Counted from the first letter of the stretch, positions 21,430-33,643 are shown. The stretch is DNA of 64,000 bases from Dipteris shenzhenensis (GCA_047967505.1 CM106540.1), one strand, 5' to 3'. A program made the numbers and translations. The notes: generated by a model not told the origin, from the letters alone.

Positions 21430-23470
21430 CCATATCTTCCTCACCATTTTGGGGGTGAGGTTGGTGTCATCAAAAAACTATTGGCAAAGTACTTGTCATC
21501 AATGAACTATTAGGAAAATACAGGTGTCATCAACAAACTATGGGCAAAGTACTTGTGACACACATTGTCCAATTGAATCCCACCTACTTCCCCTTTCTTA
21601 GTTTTACCCTAGATGATCCATCCTAATGCATTTGACAAGAGAAAGAGGATGCCCTTGTCTGATAGACAATTTCATTTAGAAGGGTAAGAACTCATACAAT
21701 TCATTCTATTTTGGCTCTTGAGTAAAGAAGAGTCTCCACAAAGCCTTAGAATCTTGCACCACCACCATGTCTTGTAAGGACTAGGTTATGAAATCCCATT
21801 CCTTTCTATCATAGGCCTTAACAAAATCTAAATTAATGTCTTGATTTTCCTCCTCAACCAATTCTAGTCCTTCCTAAAGCACTATAATGGCCTTTATAAT
21901 TCTTTTCCTTTTCTAAATGTATTTTGTTCCTCCCTTATCCACAATTGCATCTTTGTTCTGTGCGTTAAAGCCAAAGCCTTGGCTATAATTTTATAGGTTT
22001 TATTTTGAGGCTATGTTGATCATGGTGAGAGTGTGGCAATTGCTAAGGGAGTCTTTAGGGACACCCCTAAGTATGGTCTTGATCATTCCAGTGTTTACAC
22101 TTGGGTCAAGAGCCCCTCTACTTACCGACTTCTCCCAAAGCCCCTTCAGTATGGATCTGACTATCTCCAAGAAGCATGTGTCAAATTATACTTATAGCCC
22201 ATCTTCCCTCAGAGTCACTTTTAATTATGTGGAAAGTTGCTTCCTTAAGCTCCTCACAAGCTAGGTCTTAATCCATGAGATTGGAATCAAATAGTGAGAC
22301 CACCTTGGGCTTCATTATAGTACACTTGTCTCTTGCTTGAATTTTTGTCTATGCTCACGACCTCTATTCCCCTAGCTTTATTTTGAAGAGCTTATGGACC
22401 TCTAACAATATTTTATTATCAGTACTAGCCACTCTATCTTCCTAGACCAGCTTGGAAATAGAATCTCAAGATGCGTTGTTCCTAACCAACTTAAGCATGT
22501 CTATCATTATCTTTGTCACTTTTACAAGCCCGCCAACACTCACTTTGATAAATGATCTATTGTGGATTGTGGTCAGCAGGGCTCCTTTTTTGCTATTATT
22601 TAATTTAACCTTTTTGTTAATTTTTCATCCACTATCTCTTGAAGATGTTCATCCAAATTCTATCTTCTTTTCATTCTGGCCACTATCGCTCTCTTCTTGA
22701 TGTCTTTTAGGAAAATTTGAATCCTACTAATTACTCTGATCCACTTCTTAGTAATAGATGTCCCTCCACAAATTTTCCTAGATGTTTTTTATCTTCTCTC
22801 AAATATATGGTTGTTGATAAAAGGAAGGGTTTTCCTTAAACGAAGGCCTTTTGACTTCACCTAAATCTCTTTTAAGCATCAGTCCTAAGGGTAACCAGTC
22901 TATGCAAGGAAGTGAGAGGTAATTTTGCTCTCCCACTGAAGGGTTTCATCACCCATAGACTTAAGTTTTGATCTCACATTTGAATTGACAAGGATTGTTC
23001 TCTTATAGTACATGTGTCATTGTTTACTAAAGCCTTGCCCATCTTATGCTTGTCAAAGAGAAAACTCATGAATTTGTTCCTCATGAAATAGATTTCACTT
23101 CCCTTGTTAACCAAGCTAGTCCTAACTCATCCCTCAAGAAAGGTAGGTAGTAACAGAGGCCATGAATGTACCTGGAGATGGCATGGGAACTAATCCATTT
23201 TGTGGTTTCATTGAGAGCACCTATGTTTATCATAACACTGGGAATCTTAACTTGTAAATCATCTCCATCTTTCTTAACAGTGCTTTTACCTACTCAGTTG
23301 GTATGTGTCCTCCTATATCATCATCTTCCTCTACATAGGATCTCTAGATACATCATCTAGCATGGGAATTAAGGATGTCATGTGTGCTTCCTTTTGCCCC
23401 TAGTATCCCTTTGAATAATGACTTGCTTCCTTGGATGGAGCTTGTGTAGCTTGATTTAGTTGGCTAGCAA
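21430..23470 (-). mobile_element. LINE fragment, minus strand
   Basis: On the minus strand 21770-21860 reads NLDFVKAYDRKEWDFI, the LINE RT block usually seen as LDFEKAYD.V.W.F. Downstream (lower coordinates) PLS-type and catalytic-box remnants follow. Upstream parts to about 23470 show only broken frames, and an endonuclease could not be confirmed. A triplicated short unit lies at the position of the catalytic box. No poly-A tail is seen at the 3' side. Confidence 0.7.
21463..21560. repeat. Three short tandem units at the LINE catalytic box
   Basis: GTGTCATCAAAAAACTATTGG, GTCATCAATGAACTATTAGG and GTGTCATCAACAAACTATGG, each followed by CAAAGTAC or AAAATAC, occur in a row with spacing of 30-37 bp. 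On the LINE strand each unit reads like a broken FA..DDT segment. Confidence 0.7.
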
Positions 23471-23578
23471 GGCAAGCTTAGCAAGGGGAGATCCCCTTTT
23501 TTTACATTCTTCTATGTTTTTAGCTTAGCTCTATGCTCATTGGCAATCACCTATTCTTTGGTGAACTCCTGGCTACTA

Positions 23579-23875
23579 CTGATGCATCTCTATGTTGAGA
23601 TTATCCTATGATGCTAGATTTAAAGCACGGAGCTGCAGCAAGCAAGCATTGGCTCCTCAAAAGGTAAACTATTTTCTAAAGGATGAGAAGCCCAACATGG
23701 TTGGGATGCTTAATGAATAGTGGTTATTGAAGCATCTCTTTGTTGAGGCTATCCTACGATGCTAGATTTAAAGTAGGGAGCTGAAGCAAGCCAACATTGG
23801 CTTCCTCAAAGGCAAACTCCTCTCTAAAGGATGAGAAGCCTGAGAGGGTTAAGATGCTTAATGTCTAAGAAATTT
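23579..23875. repeat. Tandem duplication, 148-bp unit
   Basis: TGATGCATCTCTATGTTGAG at 23580 and TGAAGCATCTCTTTGTTGAG at 23728 start two copies that both run through ATGCTAGATTTAAAG, GCAAGC/GCC AACATTGGCT and AGGATGAGAAGCC. They are about 88% alike. The unit has no reading frame. A Mutator-like element lies 30 bases further on. Confidence 0.85.
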
Positions 23876-23906
23876 CGGCTACCAAAAATGGCTATCCATT
23901 GCATGG

Positions 23907-24231
23907 GAGATGAGAATTTTCCAAGTGAAATCTTTCGAGCATCCGAGCAAAGGAAAAAAAAAAAGCTTCTGATTATGAGGGATGTTTTTTAAAGGAATTA
24001 TTTTTCAACACTTTTTTAGGTAATTAAAGGGGTAGAAAGTATGTCTATGAATAAGAAAATTTATATGAATGACTAACTGTTCCATATATTTTTATGATAA
24101 AGGGATAGAGTTCTACTGAAAATAAAAGTGTAAAAACCATGTTTCCTAAAGAAATACGATTTTCTAAATCTCTTGAAAAACATGCTCGGATAAACCTACT
24201 CATAGGTTTTTTCTCATAAAATTGGCACATC
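23907..24231. mobile_element. Non-autonomous Mutator-like DNA transposon, copy 2
   Basis: CCATTGCATGG occurs at 23896-23906 and 24232-24242, flanking 325 bp. The reverse complement of the right end reads GGGATGTGCCAATTTTATGA, then GAAAAAACCTATGAGTAGG and TCCGAGCA. The matching end of the 6731-7862 element reads GGATGTGCACACTTTTCGAG, then CAAAAACCTACGAGCAG and TCCGAGCA. The left end (GAGATGAGAATTTTCC...CTTTCGAGCATCCGAGCAAAGG) is an imperfect inverted match. No reading frame is present, so it is a MITE-sized derivative of the same family. Confidence 0.8.
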
Positions 24232-24242
24232 CCATTGCATGG

Positions 24243-24779
24243 TGGGGTTCAGGTGTCCTAGGAATGGGGTCAACTAGTGCCATTGGTAATCCCACCACCT
24301 CCTACTCGTGTAATCTGATCACCCCCTAATTGAGGAGCCATCATTTCTCCCCCTAACCTGTGTTATCTAATGAGAGCCATGTCTGCATTTTTTTTCCTAT
24401 GTTTGGAAGAAAAATGTCCAGGTTTTACACACTATAAAATTCTTTGCATCATTGTGATCATGACGATCTATGTCCTCATGTAAATTTTTCCTTTGGTTTA
24501 ATGCTAAATCAGGGTTTTGGGTGTTGCTTTCTATTAACATCATAAAAGCATTACTTAAATTCTCTCATCATAATGATATGTGTTATCATGTTGACACTAA
24601 GAAATGAAGGTCTACTTTGTTTTAGGGATGAATTGGGGTTTTGATTTTACTTTCTATTATTAGTCCTTAAGGTGGATACCTAGCTTTTTCCTTTTGGTTT
24701 CCTCCATGGTAAGTCAACCATGAAGCTTAGTGAAGGAGGATGTCCTCTATAAGAGAACATGGTGACAAATATTGTCCCG
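24243..24779. other. No recognisable gene
   Basis: Plain AT-rich sequence with short T runs. No protein motif, repeat pair or RNA gene was seen. Confidence 0.4.
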
Positions 24780-25260
24780 TAAGTCTATAAAGTCTATAAT
24801 ACTATTAAGAAGAAGATCAGTTACTTGTTGACTTGGCATCTTTTCACCATGCATTGACAGTTGATATAGTAGGTCTTTTAGTTCATTTAATTAGTTGTTG
24901 GTTGGTCATTTACATTTTGTCCTTCTTGCATTGTACGCCTGCTAATCTATCTTTTAACATTTGACTAAGGCTTTTTGTGTATTAGCATCTTCTTCTATGG
25001 TTTGAAATATCTTCCAAGCTAGAGCTATGTTTTTTTAATTCCTAAACATAGGGATAATGCTATCATTAAAATTCAAAATTTTGAAAGTATGAAAGTATTG
25101 GCTGTTCTCATCATAATTCCTAAACTTCTCCCTTAGTTGTTCAATCCAATTTGGAACTTTTTGGAAGGGGTCATTGATTGGTTTGGCTCATTGTGCCTTT
25201 ACCAGCATATAATGAGCATATTACACAAACTATGTGAGCATATTGTGTGCTTTGATAGGT
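24780..25260 (-). pseudogene. Copia gag fragment
   Basis: The minus strand reads NDPFQKVPNWIEQLREKFRN, then FKILNFNDSIIPMFRN and IALAWKIFQTIEEDANTQK. This resembles the middle of a Copia gag (short helices with a W.IF..LEE-type block). Stops interrupt it. No protease or other pol part is nearby, so it is an isolated relic. Confidence 0.5.
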
Positions 25261-26268
25261 AGCTCAATCAGATAAAAGGTAAATCACATAAATGGTTAAT
25301 ACCTTCTCATTAAAGCACAACTAAATAGAAGTAAGTCCTAAGCCTTTATCTCTATTCAAAGTCAACCAAGTATGATAATGATTCTCCCACTTTATTGCAA
25401 AATCACCTCTAGGTTATTGCTAGTGATCTAATCTCAGTATGAGAAGTTCTCCTAGCTATTATGAGCCCTTATCCTCAAGTGGTGGGTATCAAGGTTATGA
25501 GATAATTGCATAAGGGTAGCTCTCTATGTGACTAGCACTAAGTAGGTAAGATAGGGCTCACAAAATACAACTAGAAAGTTAAAAAACTACCCTTCTTTGT
25601 ATGCATAGGATCAACCAAGCAATGATCTAGGGTATACCAATGCAATGGATGGGTTCATAGTGATGAGGCCTCAATGCAAGGCATCAAAAAATGCAAAAAG
25701 TCCCTTCAAATGGAAAGGCTAGGAAAAACACCTAATAGCAAGGCTAGTTGGGCCTTATGACCAATCAAAACAAATAGAATCCCTTAAATAGACCTTATAG
25801 GAATCTTGTATGCTATTTTTAGCTTAGAAATTATCCTATGATGGCCTAAAAGTGAAGTAAATTAAAATGGGATTCCACTGATGGAATTGTATCCGTCAGC
25901 TTACCTTAGGGATTTTAAACTTCTTAGCTCCTAGCATCAATGTTGGGTTGTAGCAGGATCAAGAGACATATTTGAGAGCTCTAGATGTAATTGCCCTATT
26001 TACTTCCCATATCGAGAACATATCGGCAATATCTTCATGATATGTTATACTATTAGAATGACTACATAAAATAAGAGGAAAGACCCCTAGCAACATGTGT
26101 TATGATGCTTATACCAATGAATTTGATAATGCATAAATATGGCATATATTAGTACTACTAGCACATTGTATTTATGAAAAATATTCTTTGTGTCACTTAC
26201 TAGTCTTTTAAAAAATGCTGCTTAATAAGTAAATATTTTGAAACTTGCGTGGTCAATTTCAATTAATG
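25261..26268. other. No recognisable gene
   Basis: AT-rich DNA without a supported reading frame. Words such as GGCTAG and AGGTCTTAT recur but no repeat pair was convincing. Confidence 0.4.
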
Positions 26269-26446
26269 TCTTAGTTGGCTGATATATGTTAAATATGGTA
26301 TATTCCATAAAAGCGAGGATATACAGTATGTGCCCTATAGTAACATGCATTAAGTTGTCTTAGTTGGCTGATATATGTTAAGTATGGTATATTCCATAAA
26401 AGCTAGGATATACAACATGTGTCCTACAGTAACATGCATTACATTT
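26269..26446. repeat. Tandem duplication, 89-bp unit
   Basis: TCTTAGTTGGCTGATATATG starts at 26269 and again at 26358. The copies differ at roughly eight positions over 89 bp. No coding potential. Confidence 0.92.
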
Positions 26447-26836
26447 CTTAGTGTTTTGTTGGTTAAATCTTTTATTAATTGGTTATGATTATGCAATTAG
26501 ATCAAAGAACAATCCTTCAACAAATAAAATGCAAAGGAATACAACCTACCAAAGTTCCTAATAGTGAAGAGGATCCAATCCACCCTAGGGAGATGATTAA
26601 GGAGTATAAGAAGTTCAAGTGACTCTTGAAGCTCAAGATGTGTGATGTGATGGGCATCGATAAGGATAATGATAATTAATGAGGAAAAATGTCATGTAGG
26701 ATAAAGCATATATTAGCAAAGTCAGAGCTTGAAAGGACCAAATACATAGGGCACAAGTGACCAAAAGATGCCTATTGAATAACTAAATCACTTACTATAT
26801 GAGTACACTGATGTCAAGAATGCCCAAATTTCAAGG

Positions 26837-27020
26837 GGGTAGTTAGGATAATCAAGATGACAAAGAGACCTTTATTTTCCAATATCCAAATGATGATATA
26901 TTGTGTATGTTATTTTGTGTGGGGATTTTTCCAAACTATCTCATATGAGGGTAGTTAGGATCCAATTAGGATGACAAAAGAGCTTTATTTTTTGATCTCC
27001 ATATGTGATATATTATGAAT
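26837..27020. repeat. Imperfect tandem duplication, about 110-bp unit
   Basis: GGGTAGTTAGGATAATCAAG, then GATGACAAAGAGACC and TTTATTTTCC, at about 26837 is matched by GGGTAGTTAGGATCCAATTA, then GGATGACAAAAGAGC and TTTATTTTTTG, at about 26947. The similarity fades after TGATATATTATG. Non-coding. Confidence 0.7.
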
Positions 27021-27707
27021 CTTGTCTCATAGGAATGTGTTTCCTCGTAACCCATTTGTCCATAATTTAAAATAAAAAATTGTTATTATGGAATAAAACA
27101 CCATGGCATAATGCAGTAGTTAAAGTAATAGTTAATATTCATTGTAACATGCTATTTTGAAGAACATTCATGGCCAATGTAAACAATGGATTAATGATTA
27201 TGAGTATGTTAGTGTCATATATCTTTTAACGGACATTTCAAATCTTGCAACAATATGCAAATTTAAAAGGTCTACTGACAAAGCATGAAATGTGACGTTC
27301 CAACTTCCAGAGAGATTACATACACAAAGACACACCGAGACATTTAAAAATAAATATGGCAGTTGCATTAATAAGAAGACAGATGGTATACAAAAGGCTT
27401 ACCCATTTTGAGATTTATGTTTATTCTTGAGGCAATAAACGAAAAATATCGGGAGGAAACTTTGCTATCTCTTTTGAAATCACATCACATCATGAACCTA
27501 TTAATGCATACAATGCAAGATTATCATAGATTTGATGATGTACTAATGCAAAATCATCTATTATGAAAGAATCGTGGAATAATAACCCTAATGTCTTTCA
27601 AATTTGTAAAAATACTTTTTGATTTATTACATGTTGCACACTTGAGTTATTGAAACCATATGGTATTTCCTCCAAACTAATGTGTTCAATCTTATACCTT
27701 ACAAGAA
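27021..27707. other. No recognisable gene
   Basis: AT-rich sequence between a tandem repeat and a Gypsy LTR. No motif seen. Confidence 0.4.
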
Positions 27708-28461
27708 TGCTAGCCCTCGGGTCAAAGCTAACATGGTTGCCATGGAGGTTTTGATGAGACTCAGATTCCCTCGTACCATTCTTAATCCACTAGCATGACT
27801 GTTAACCCTTGGGTCAAGCTAACACAGTGGGGTTCAAAGTGTATTCACCAAGTGCCAATGACTAAGAGTGGTGGAGCATCTTGGACCGAGCACCATTTTG
27901 TAGCAAAGGTGTAGGAGATTGCGGCATATCCATCAATCAATAGTAGTGACATGACGCACCGAGAGTGCTACTACTCTTAGAAGGTGATTTTGCTTAGTTA
28001 ATTGTGATGTGGTTGTAACAGATGGTACATAAGAGGATAAGAGAGAAGTGTGCCAAGTTCTCTTTCTCTCACCCAAGCTTGCTAGGATAGGAAGCTATTG
28101 AGTGTTCATTGCAAGCTATTGAGTGTTCATTGCTAGGATAGGAAGCTATTGAGTGTTCATTGCAAGCCAAGGTGGCTTGGTTGTAAGCAAATCAATATAA
28201 GTTGATTTCATTTGTCTATATACTTGTCTTTAATGGTAAATTGCACTCAGCAATCTTTAAGTGTGTGTAACTTGGTATTCTCCTATCACCATATAGTTCT
28301 CTTGTGAACAACTAACCTGAACTCATGTTAATGTTGTCATCTATTCTAGAGCACGTTATACTTTGGATTGCAAGAGAGAGCATCTTCAGCTGCATAGTGT
28401 CAGGTTAACATCGCGCACCTTTTTAAACTTAGTCATGGGTGAGTGAACCTAAGCATCAACA
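27708..28461 (+). repeat. Gypsy 5' LTR
   Basis: The repeat begins TGCTAGCCCTCGGGT, which corresponds to TGTTAGCCCTCGGG at the tip of the inverted copy at 32215. It contains two AGCTAAC/GTTAACC palindromic blocks, AGAGTGCTACTACTCTTAGAAGG, a TATA-poor promoter and three tandem copies of AAGCTATTGAGTGTTCATTGC (28090-28165) where the inverted copy has one. The end at ATCAACA (28461) is followed by TTGTGGCGATCC, similar to the TTGGCGCC-type primer site of plant Gypsy elements. Confidence 0.75.
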
Positions 28462-28739
28462 TTGTGGCGATCCTTTTGGGAAAGGGTCAATTGAATTGCG
28501 AGTTCACAAGTTGTTAGTTCAAGAGATGTAGAGAACCGAGGTAGTAAGCTTAGTGTTGAGGTCATTAAGGTTCATGTTGACTAGTGACGAAATGAAATAG
28601 TTGCTAGGAATTATGGTCTGCTAACTACAAGAAATTTCTCCAAGTAACTCCAGATGAGTGGTGTAGTCTCATGTTGTGCTTGAAGACTGGCATGTGGAAT
28701 ACACAATGTATTCGAATTGCTACTTGGATACTTTCTACC

Positions 28740-30515
28740 TTAGTCAATGACTGACACATGCTCAAAAAGAAGAAGAAGATACGCGGCCAGGTATGAAGAG
28801 TTCTTGAGCTAAAGGAATTGGTTGCATCCTACCATGAGAACTGAAGCAATCTTAGAAATGGAGCTCAACGCCCAAAGGAGACTAGCAGAAGCATCAACTT
28901 TCCAACAAGAGCTACCAACATGAGAAAGACTTGGCCACGCTACCCCAGGGGTGGTAGTTGATTACTATGCAAAGTCAAAAGAATGGAATGCTGGTCTTGG
29001 GCTATGAGGCATCCTAGAAGATTAGCAAAATAAGGCTCGTCATGGCAAGTGGAGTCTGAGCATTCATCTATGAAGAGCTTGGATTTCAATCAAATGGCCA
29101 TTTCCTCTGTGGAACATCAGAATGAATGTGAATACCAACTTAGAGAACAAAGAGAACAGCTTCAACATTTCTCAGCTATTATTCCAGGGGAATTACATCA
29201 AGAAAGATATGAAGGAAGAAGGCCAGGTATGATAGATGGCTGAAGAAAACAATCCATAGGAAGAGCGACGTGCTTCTGATGGAGAGAGATGCCACAGAAG
29301 ACCTAAATTAAACATGGAGTAGCTTAGGCAACTTTCTTGAGTTCCTCTCATGGTGGACAAAGTTCTACTTGGCTTATAGACATACACCGATCTATTCATG
29401 TAAGTGTTGAAGATAATACAAACCAGTGACCTCATACACAAGAAGGCAGGTATGATAGGTGGAGAGCCAATGACTCGATCCTTCCAAGTGGAAGAACTCT
29501 CTACTTGGGCTATGGGTAGAAAAATCCAAGTCCAACACCAACATCAAGGTAAATTTTCAAATTTAAAAGGCACTTATGATGAAAGATCCATATAGTCATT
29601 TGCAGAGTTTCTTGCGAGTCTACCACATCAATAGTGCCATGTAATAGACAAAAAGTACATGGACTATTTCCCATGTACCTTAATAAAAATTTCTCAAAGA
29701 TGGTGCAATCAGTTTTCAATTGGATATTTCCCCGATTGGTATGTAATGGCTGAAGCATTCCTGTGATGGTCTAGGCTAGAAATCAATGAGGAAGATGTTT
29801 GAACAAAGCTAAGTGAGCTGAAGCAACACAAAGGAGAGTCATCCAAGACTTTGTACTTAGGATGCAAGAACCAGTTGAGCACTATTCCAGATGACAAATC
29901 TATGTGAGTTTGATTGTGATCATAGGTTGCACTCAAGTAAATTTGCGCAAACCAGAGATAGTCAATTCGACTAGGACTTATGAAGAATTTCTAGATCGAG
30001 CTGTCACTCTGGAGAAGAGTGAAGGTTTGAAGAAAAAGTAAAAGAAGAAAGATGCTAACACTGACAACAAGGAGATGCCAACAAAGAAAGATAAGCTCAA
30101 AATCGAGCTGAAGACGGCCTTAAAAGAATTGGGCATTCGAGGGAAACTAGGCAACAATGAGAAATGGTGAAATAAGTGTTCTAGGGGTGGACACTTGGAA
30201 GAGGAATTAAAAACTAAGTATTGCAATACTTGTACCAAGTTTGGGCATGATGAATCAGAATGTTGGTTCAATGGTAAAAATTGCCAAGTGTCAGCGATTC
30301 AAATGACAATTGATGCTCGGTCACCGAACGGTAAGCCGCCATGTCCTGAGCAGAAGGACAAAGGTAAAAATGGTAAGGAGAAGATAGAACCATCTAAGAT
30401 CAAGTGTTTTTGTTGTGGAGAAAATCATCTATGTTCTAACTGTCCAATATGGGTTGAACATTTGAAGTTTCTCAAAACTAACATGGAAAGAAAAGAAATG
30501 AATCCAAAATGTTGA
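28740..30515 (+). pseudogene. Gypsy gag with two zinc knuckles
   Basis: Broken plus-strand frames carry a gag. Near 29690-29760 is the W..F...YF...WYVMAEAF block typical of the capsid domain. A lysine-rich segment follows near 30030. At 30213-30275 is a perfect knuckle, YCNTCTKFGHDESECWF (CX2CX4HX4C), and at 30406-30450 a second, CFCCGENHLCSNCP (CX2CX3HX4C). The last block (30195-30515) is open for 106 codons. Knuckles bind the element's RNA during packaging. Confidence 0.82.
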
Positions 30516-30959
30516 GCAAGCATAGCCAAGTTGTCGAATGCAATTGATGCCCAAGTGGTTACTCAATCAAAAGGATCAGTTACAACCATTAAAGAGACAG
30601 ATTAGTCAAGTAAATACATCAATTGGAAGGATCAAAAGGAGTTAGCTGCTGCTAAAATTGCAAGGGAGTTAAAAGGGAAAGCTCTAGCAGTGGAAATGCC
30701 AGAAAAGATTCAGCAATCCATTACCAAGCAAGGGGAATCCTCTAAATTTAAGGCAAATGCATGTCTCATTGCTTTAATAGAACCTAGTGTAGAGCTAGCT
30801 TAAGCAGGGGACATATTCAAGAACATGCAAGCTAGTTTTGCATTCGCTAAGTTAATGTGGATAGCTTCATATTGTTGGGATTTCTTTGCTGAACAGATCA
30901 AAGAATCACCTGAGTAACCAATTGAGGTAGATTCTTTAGCTACTACACCTTTGACACTC

Positions 30960-31200
30960 CAATAGTTGATAAAGAAGTGCGAGTGATCACCATCAAGGTT
31001 AAGAAACAAAGTATACCGGGAGTGATAGTAGGTGGTGGTTCTAGAGTGAACATCATTTCTGAAGAAATTGCTAAGAGGTTAAAGTTTAGTCCTACAAGCC
31101 ATCACATGTTGAGTAGTATGGCCGATCAATGACCAATCAACGCAAAACATATGTTACAGGATGTTATCTCTACAAGTTGAATCTATTATAGAGTTAGTTT
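30960..31200 (+). pseudogene. Gypsy aspartic protease fragment
   Basis: The plus strand reads VITIKVKKQSIPGVIVGGGSRVNIISEEIAKRL in one frame, close to the Tat/Athila protease form (ALIDGGSGVNI..E...). The catalytic D of DGGS is G here. A stop occurs about 20 codons later (SMADQ then stop). RT sequence that should follow is not recognised. Confidence 0.75.
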
Positions 31201-31599
31201 TCTTGTGATTTCCATGGAGCAGCATGCCTACCCCCAATACTATTGGGAAAATCTTGGCTTAAAAGTGAAAAAGTACTCCATGATGCTTAACAATGGTGAG
31301 AATCCCTATTATAGTGAAGCTCCTAGAAAGATGGCATATTGTTTGGGAAGACCCATTTTAGGCTCGTAAAAAATGTTGGAATGGAGGATTTTATAACATG
31401 TGAATGTGATCTAACCCTCAAGGAGCATTCTATCACCTATATCACTCAATTCACCAATGAAAGCATGCTAACATCTCCCAACATTGAGGGAGGATCACTT
31501 TGCCTTAATTGAAATAAAAAGTAAGGGGACTGCATACATCAGGACTCATATGGGTCCAACAAAAAAACAATGTTTTGAATACATTTGAGTAGTTTACAA

Positions 31600-32215
31600 T
31601 GTAGAATAGGGTGATAGAACAGATGACAACATTAAGGTGCTTGGGTGATAGAACAGATGACAACGTTAACACTTAGAGTTCGGGGTTACCTGTTCACTGG
31701 AGAATTGTATGGTGACAGGAGAATACCAAGTTACACACACTTAAAGAATATTGAGTGCAATTCACCATCATAGACAAGTATACAGACAAACGGAATAACC
31801 TTGTATTGATGTGCTTACAAACAAGCCGCATCGGCTTGCAATGAACACTTAGTAGCTTTCTATCCTAGCGAGCTCAGGTGAGAGGAAAAGAACTCGGCAC
31901 ACTGCTCTCTTGTTCTCTTCTCTACCCCCTATTAAAACCGCATCACACCTAACTAAGCAAAACCACCTTCTAAGAGTAGTAGCACTCGATACATCATGCT
32001 GCTACTATTGATTGGTGGATCTACCACAATCTCTTGCACCTCTGCTACAAAATAGCAGGATGCTCCACCGCCGCGCCAAGTAAGTCGACACTCGGTGATT
32101 GCACTTTGAACCCCACTGTGTTAGCCTGACCCAATGGCTAACAATGGCCAACAAATTAAGAACAGTATGAGGGAATCTGAGCCTCGTCAAAACCTCCATG
32201 TTAGCCTAACCCGAG
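31600..32215 (-). repeat. Second LTR of the Gypsy family, inverted
   Basis: The reverse complement starts TGTTAGCCCTCGGGTTAGGC at 32215 and follows the 27708 LTR through CATGGAGGTTTTGACGAGGC, GCTCAGATTCCCTCATACTG, GCTACTACTCTTAGAAGGTGG and TGAACACTTAGTAGC's complement to TTGTCATCTGTTCTATCACC. Its tip is a hairpin: TGTTAGCC, nine bases, GGCTAACA. A 36-bp GATAGAACAGATGACAAC unit is repeated at 31610 and 31646 at its inner end. It faces the plus-strand element, so the pair forms a large inverted repeat about 3.2 kb apart. Confidence 0.85.
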
Positions 32216-32259
32216 GGCTAACATCTCACCTCGATTACTCTTAGCCATGTCCTCATGAA

Positions 32260-33643
32260 CTAGTAGGAACTAGCCCTTACTTGAATGCGTTGAGGCTTCT
32301 GGGTTGAAACCACGCAAGTGCAATGAACGATGGCATCTTTGTCGGAATGGTGGAGTGGGGTGAACCGATTGGCTGGAAGGGCTAGCTTCATCTGTTGGTG
32401 AGGCGGCTCAAGGAGAGGTTGGATGCTTGGCTTCAAAACTCTGATGCCCTCGAGGAGGCCGTGGATAAAACCAGCTGATGTCGATGGGGCACCGCTAGGG
32501 TTGGTGAGCCAATCAACTGCCCATGCTTTAGCTGCTGGATCTTCATGTGGCTCGATGATGCCCAATGTCGGTCACCCTCTCCTACCAATTATTTATGACC
32601 AGATCTTTACATAAGTCACATACATTATTTCACATTGCCACTGCTTCTCTAACATGGCTACTAATGAGCTTCTTAAACTCTCGCAAAATCTTGGAGTGAT
32701 AGGAAAGGAGTTCGGGCATTATAGGCTTGTGTAACTAACAGATCCGATCAACGATCATCAACCGGTGCTCTACCTTGGAAATATTATGTTGGCATAAGGT
32801 GCATTCTTCGACAAAATGGTTGAAGGCTTTTATATCCCGATCGTAAACTGATATAATGGGTTGCATTGGCCCGAGTACACCCTGATGCATAGATTGTGGG
32901 GGAACAACAAACTCAACTTCTTCCATCTACCACCAAACACGATATCTAACAGGCATCTCCTCCCAACCCAGAACTCGTGCAAAACTTTGGGAACTGGGAC
33001 AAAAGCCTCGGGGAGATCCTGCCTTGGAAAAATTGGTTCGGCATCCAAAACTTGGTTGGTCTAAACTCCCACATCGCATATGTTTGGCAAAATTTTGACT
33101 TGAACTATGGCATCTTCGAAATTGCAACAGCAAGTTTGTGTAGCCAAAATTCTGCATTCTGCTCGGCCCGCTGGATTAAGCAGTAACAGAGCCTAGGCCA
33201 TTATCCCCTCTGCTACCTTAGTCTTTGATGTACATCTGCCTTCAGCCAACTTTGGTTATGAGGTATCCACCTGATTGTTTGGCTGTGAGAGCTCACACAC
33301 ACTAGCTTGACCATTTGAACCATCGTGGTCTGGTGGTTATCTTCGGGACAACTTGTTGGGATGTTATGGATGAGTGATTGAAGTTGGCCATACCACTCAA
33401 CTTTTACTGTAGCCATGCATTCTCCTCCCTTAGATATTCATTGTCAGTAGTAGCAGCTTGACATAGCCAGGCGTCGTCCTTCGCGAGCATCTCTATTTTT
33501 GCTTGGGCTACTTGGCATTGCCTTGGGTCAACCTTTTGTTGTGCATTCTTCACTACATGCTGCAAAGGTATGTAATGCTGAACATGGACCTTGAGGGCAT
33601 ACGACAGAGTCAGCTCTGGGACTTCATACTCCGAACACTGCAC
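32260..33643 (-). other. Unrecognised broken minus-strand reading frames
   Basis: Several consecutive minus-strand blocks look protein-like but match no family I know. 33404-33643 is leucine/glutamine/glutamate-rich and coiled-coil-like (LAKDDAWLCQ, NEYLREENAWLQ). 32830-33048 includes FVPVPKVLHEFWVGRRC and 32735-32926 includes EECTLCQHNISKVEHRLM. 32260-32565 includes WAVDWLTNPSGAPSTSAGF. Stops separate them. They could be one decayed gene or a retroelement gag of about 450 codons. Function unknown. Confidence 0.35.

Larger units (their letters stand above)
27708..31600 (+). mobile_element. Ty3/Gypsy element with 5' LTR, gag and protease, truncated
   Basis: The plus strand shows an LTR (27708 to about 28461), a leader with a possible primer site, a long gag with zinc knuckle and a protease-like block, then stops before any RT. 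Stops are scattered through gag. The 3' half was lost or replaced; at 31600 it meets an LTR of the same family in the opposite direction. Gag with CX2CX4HX4C followed by GGGSRVNII places it in Ty3/Gypsy, probably a Tat/Athila-type lineage. Confidence 0.82.
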
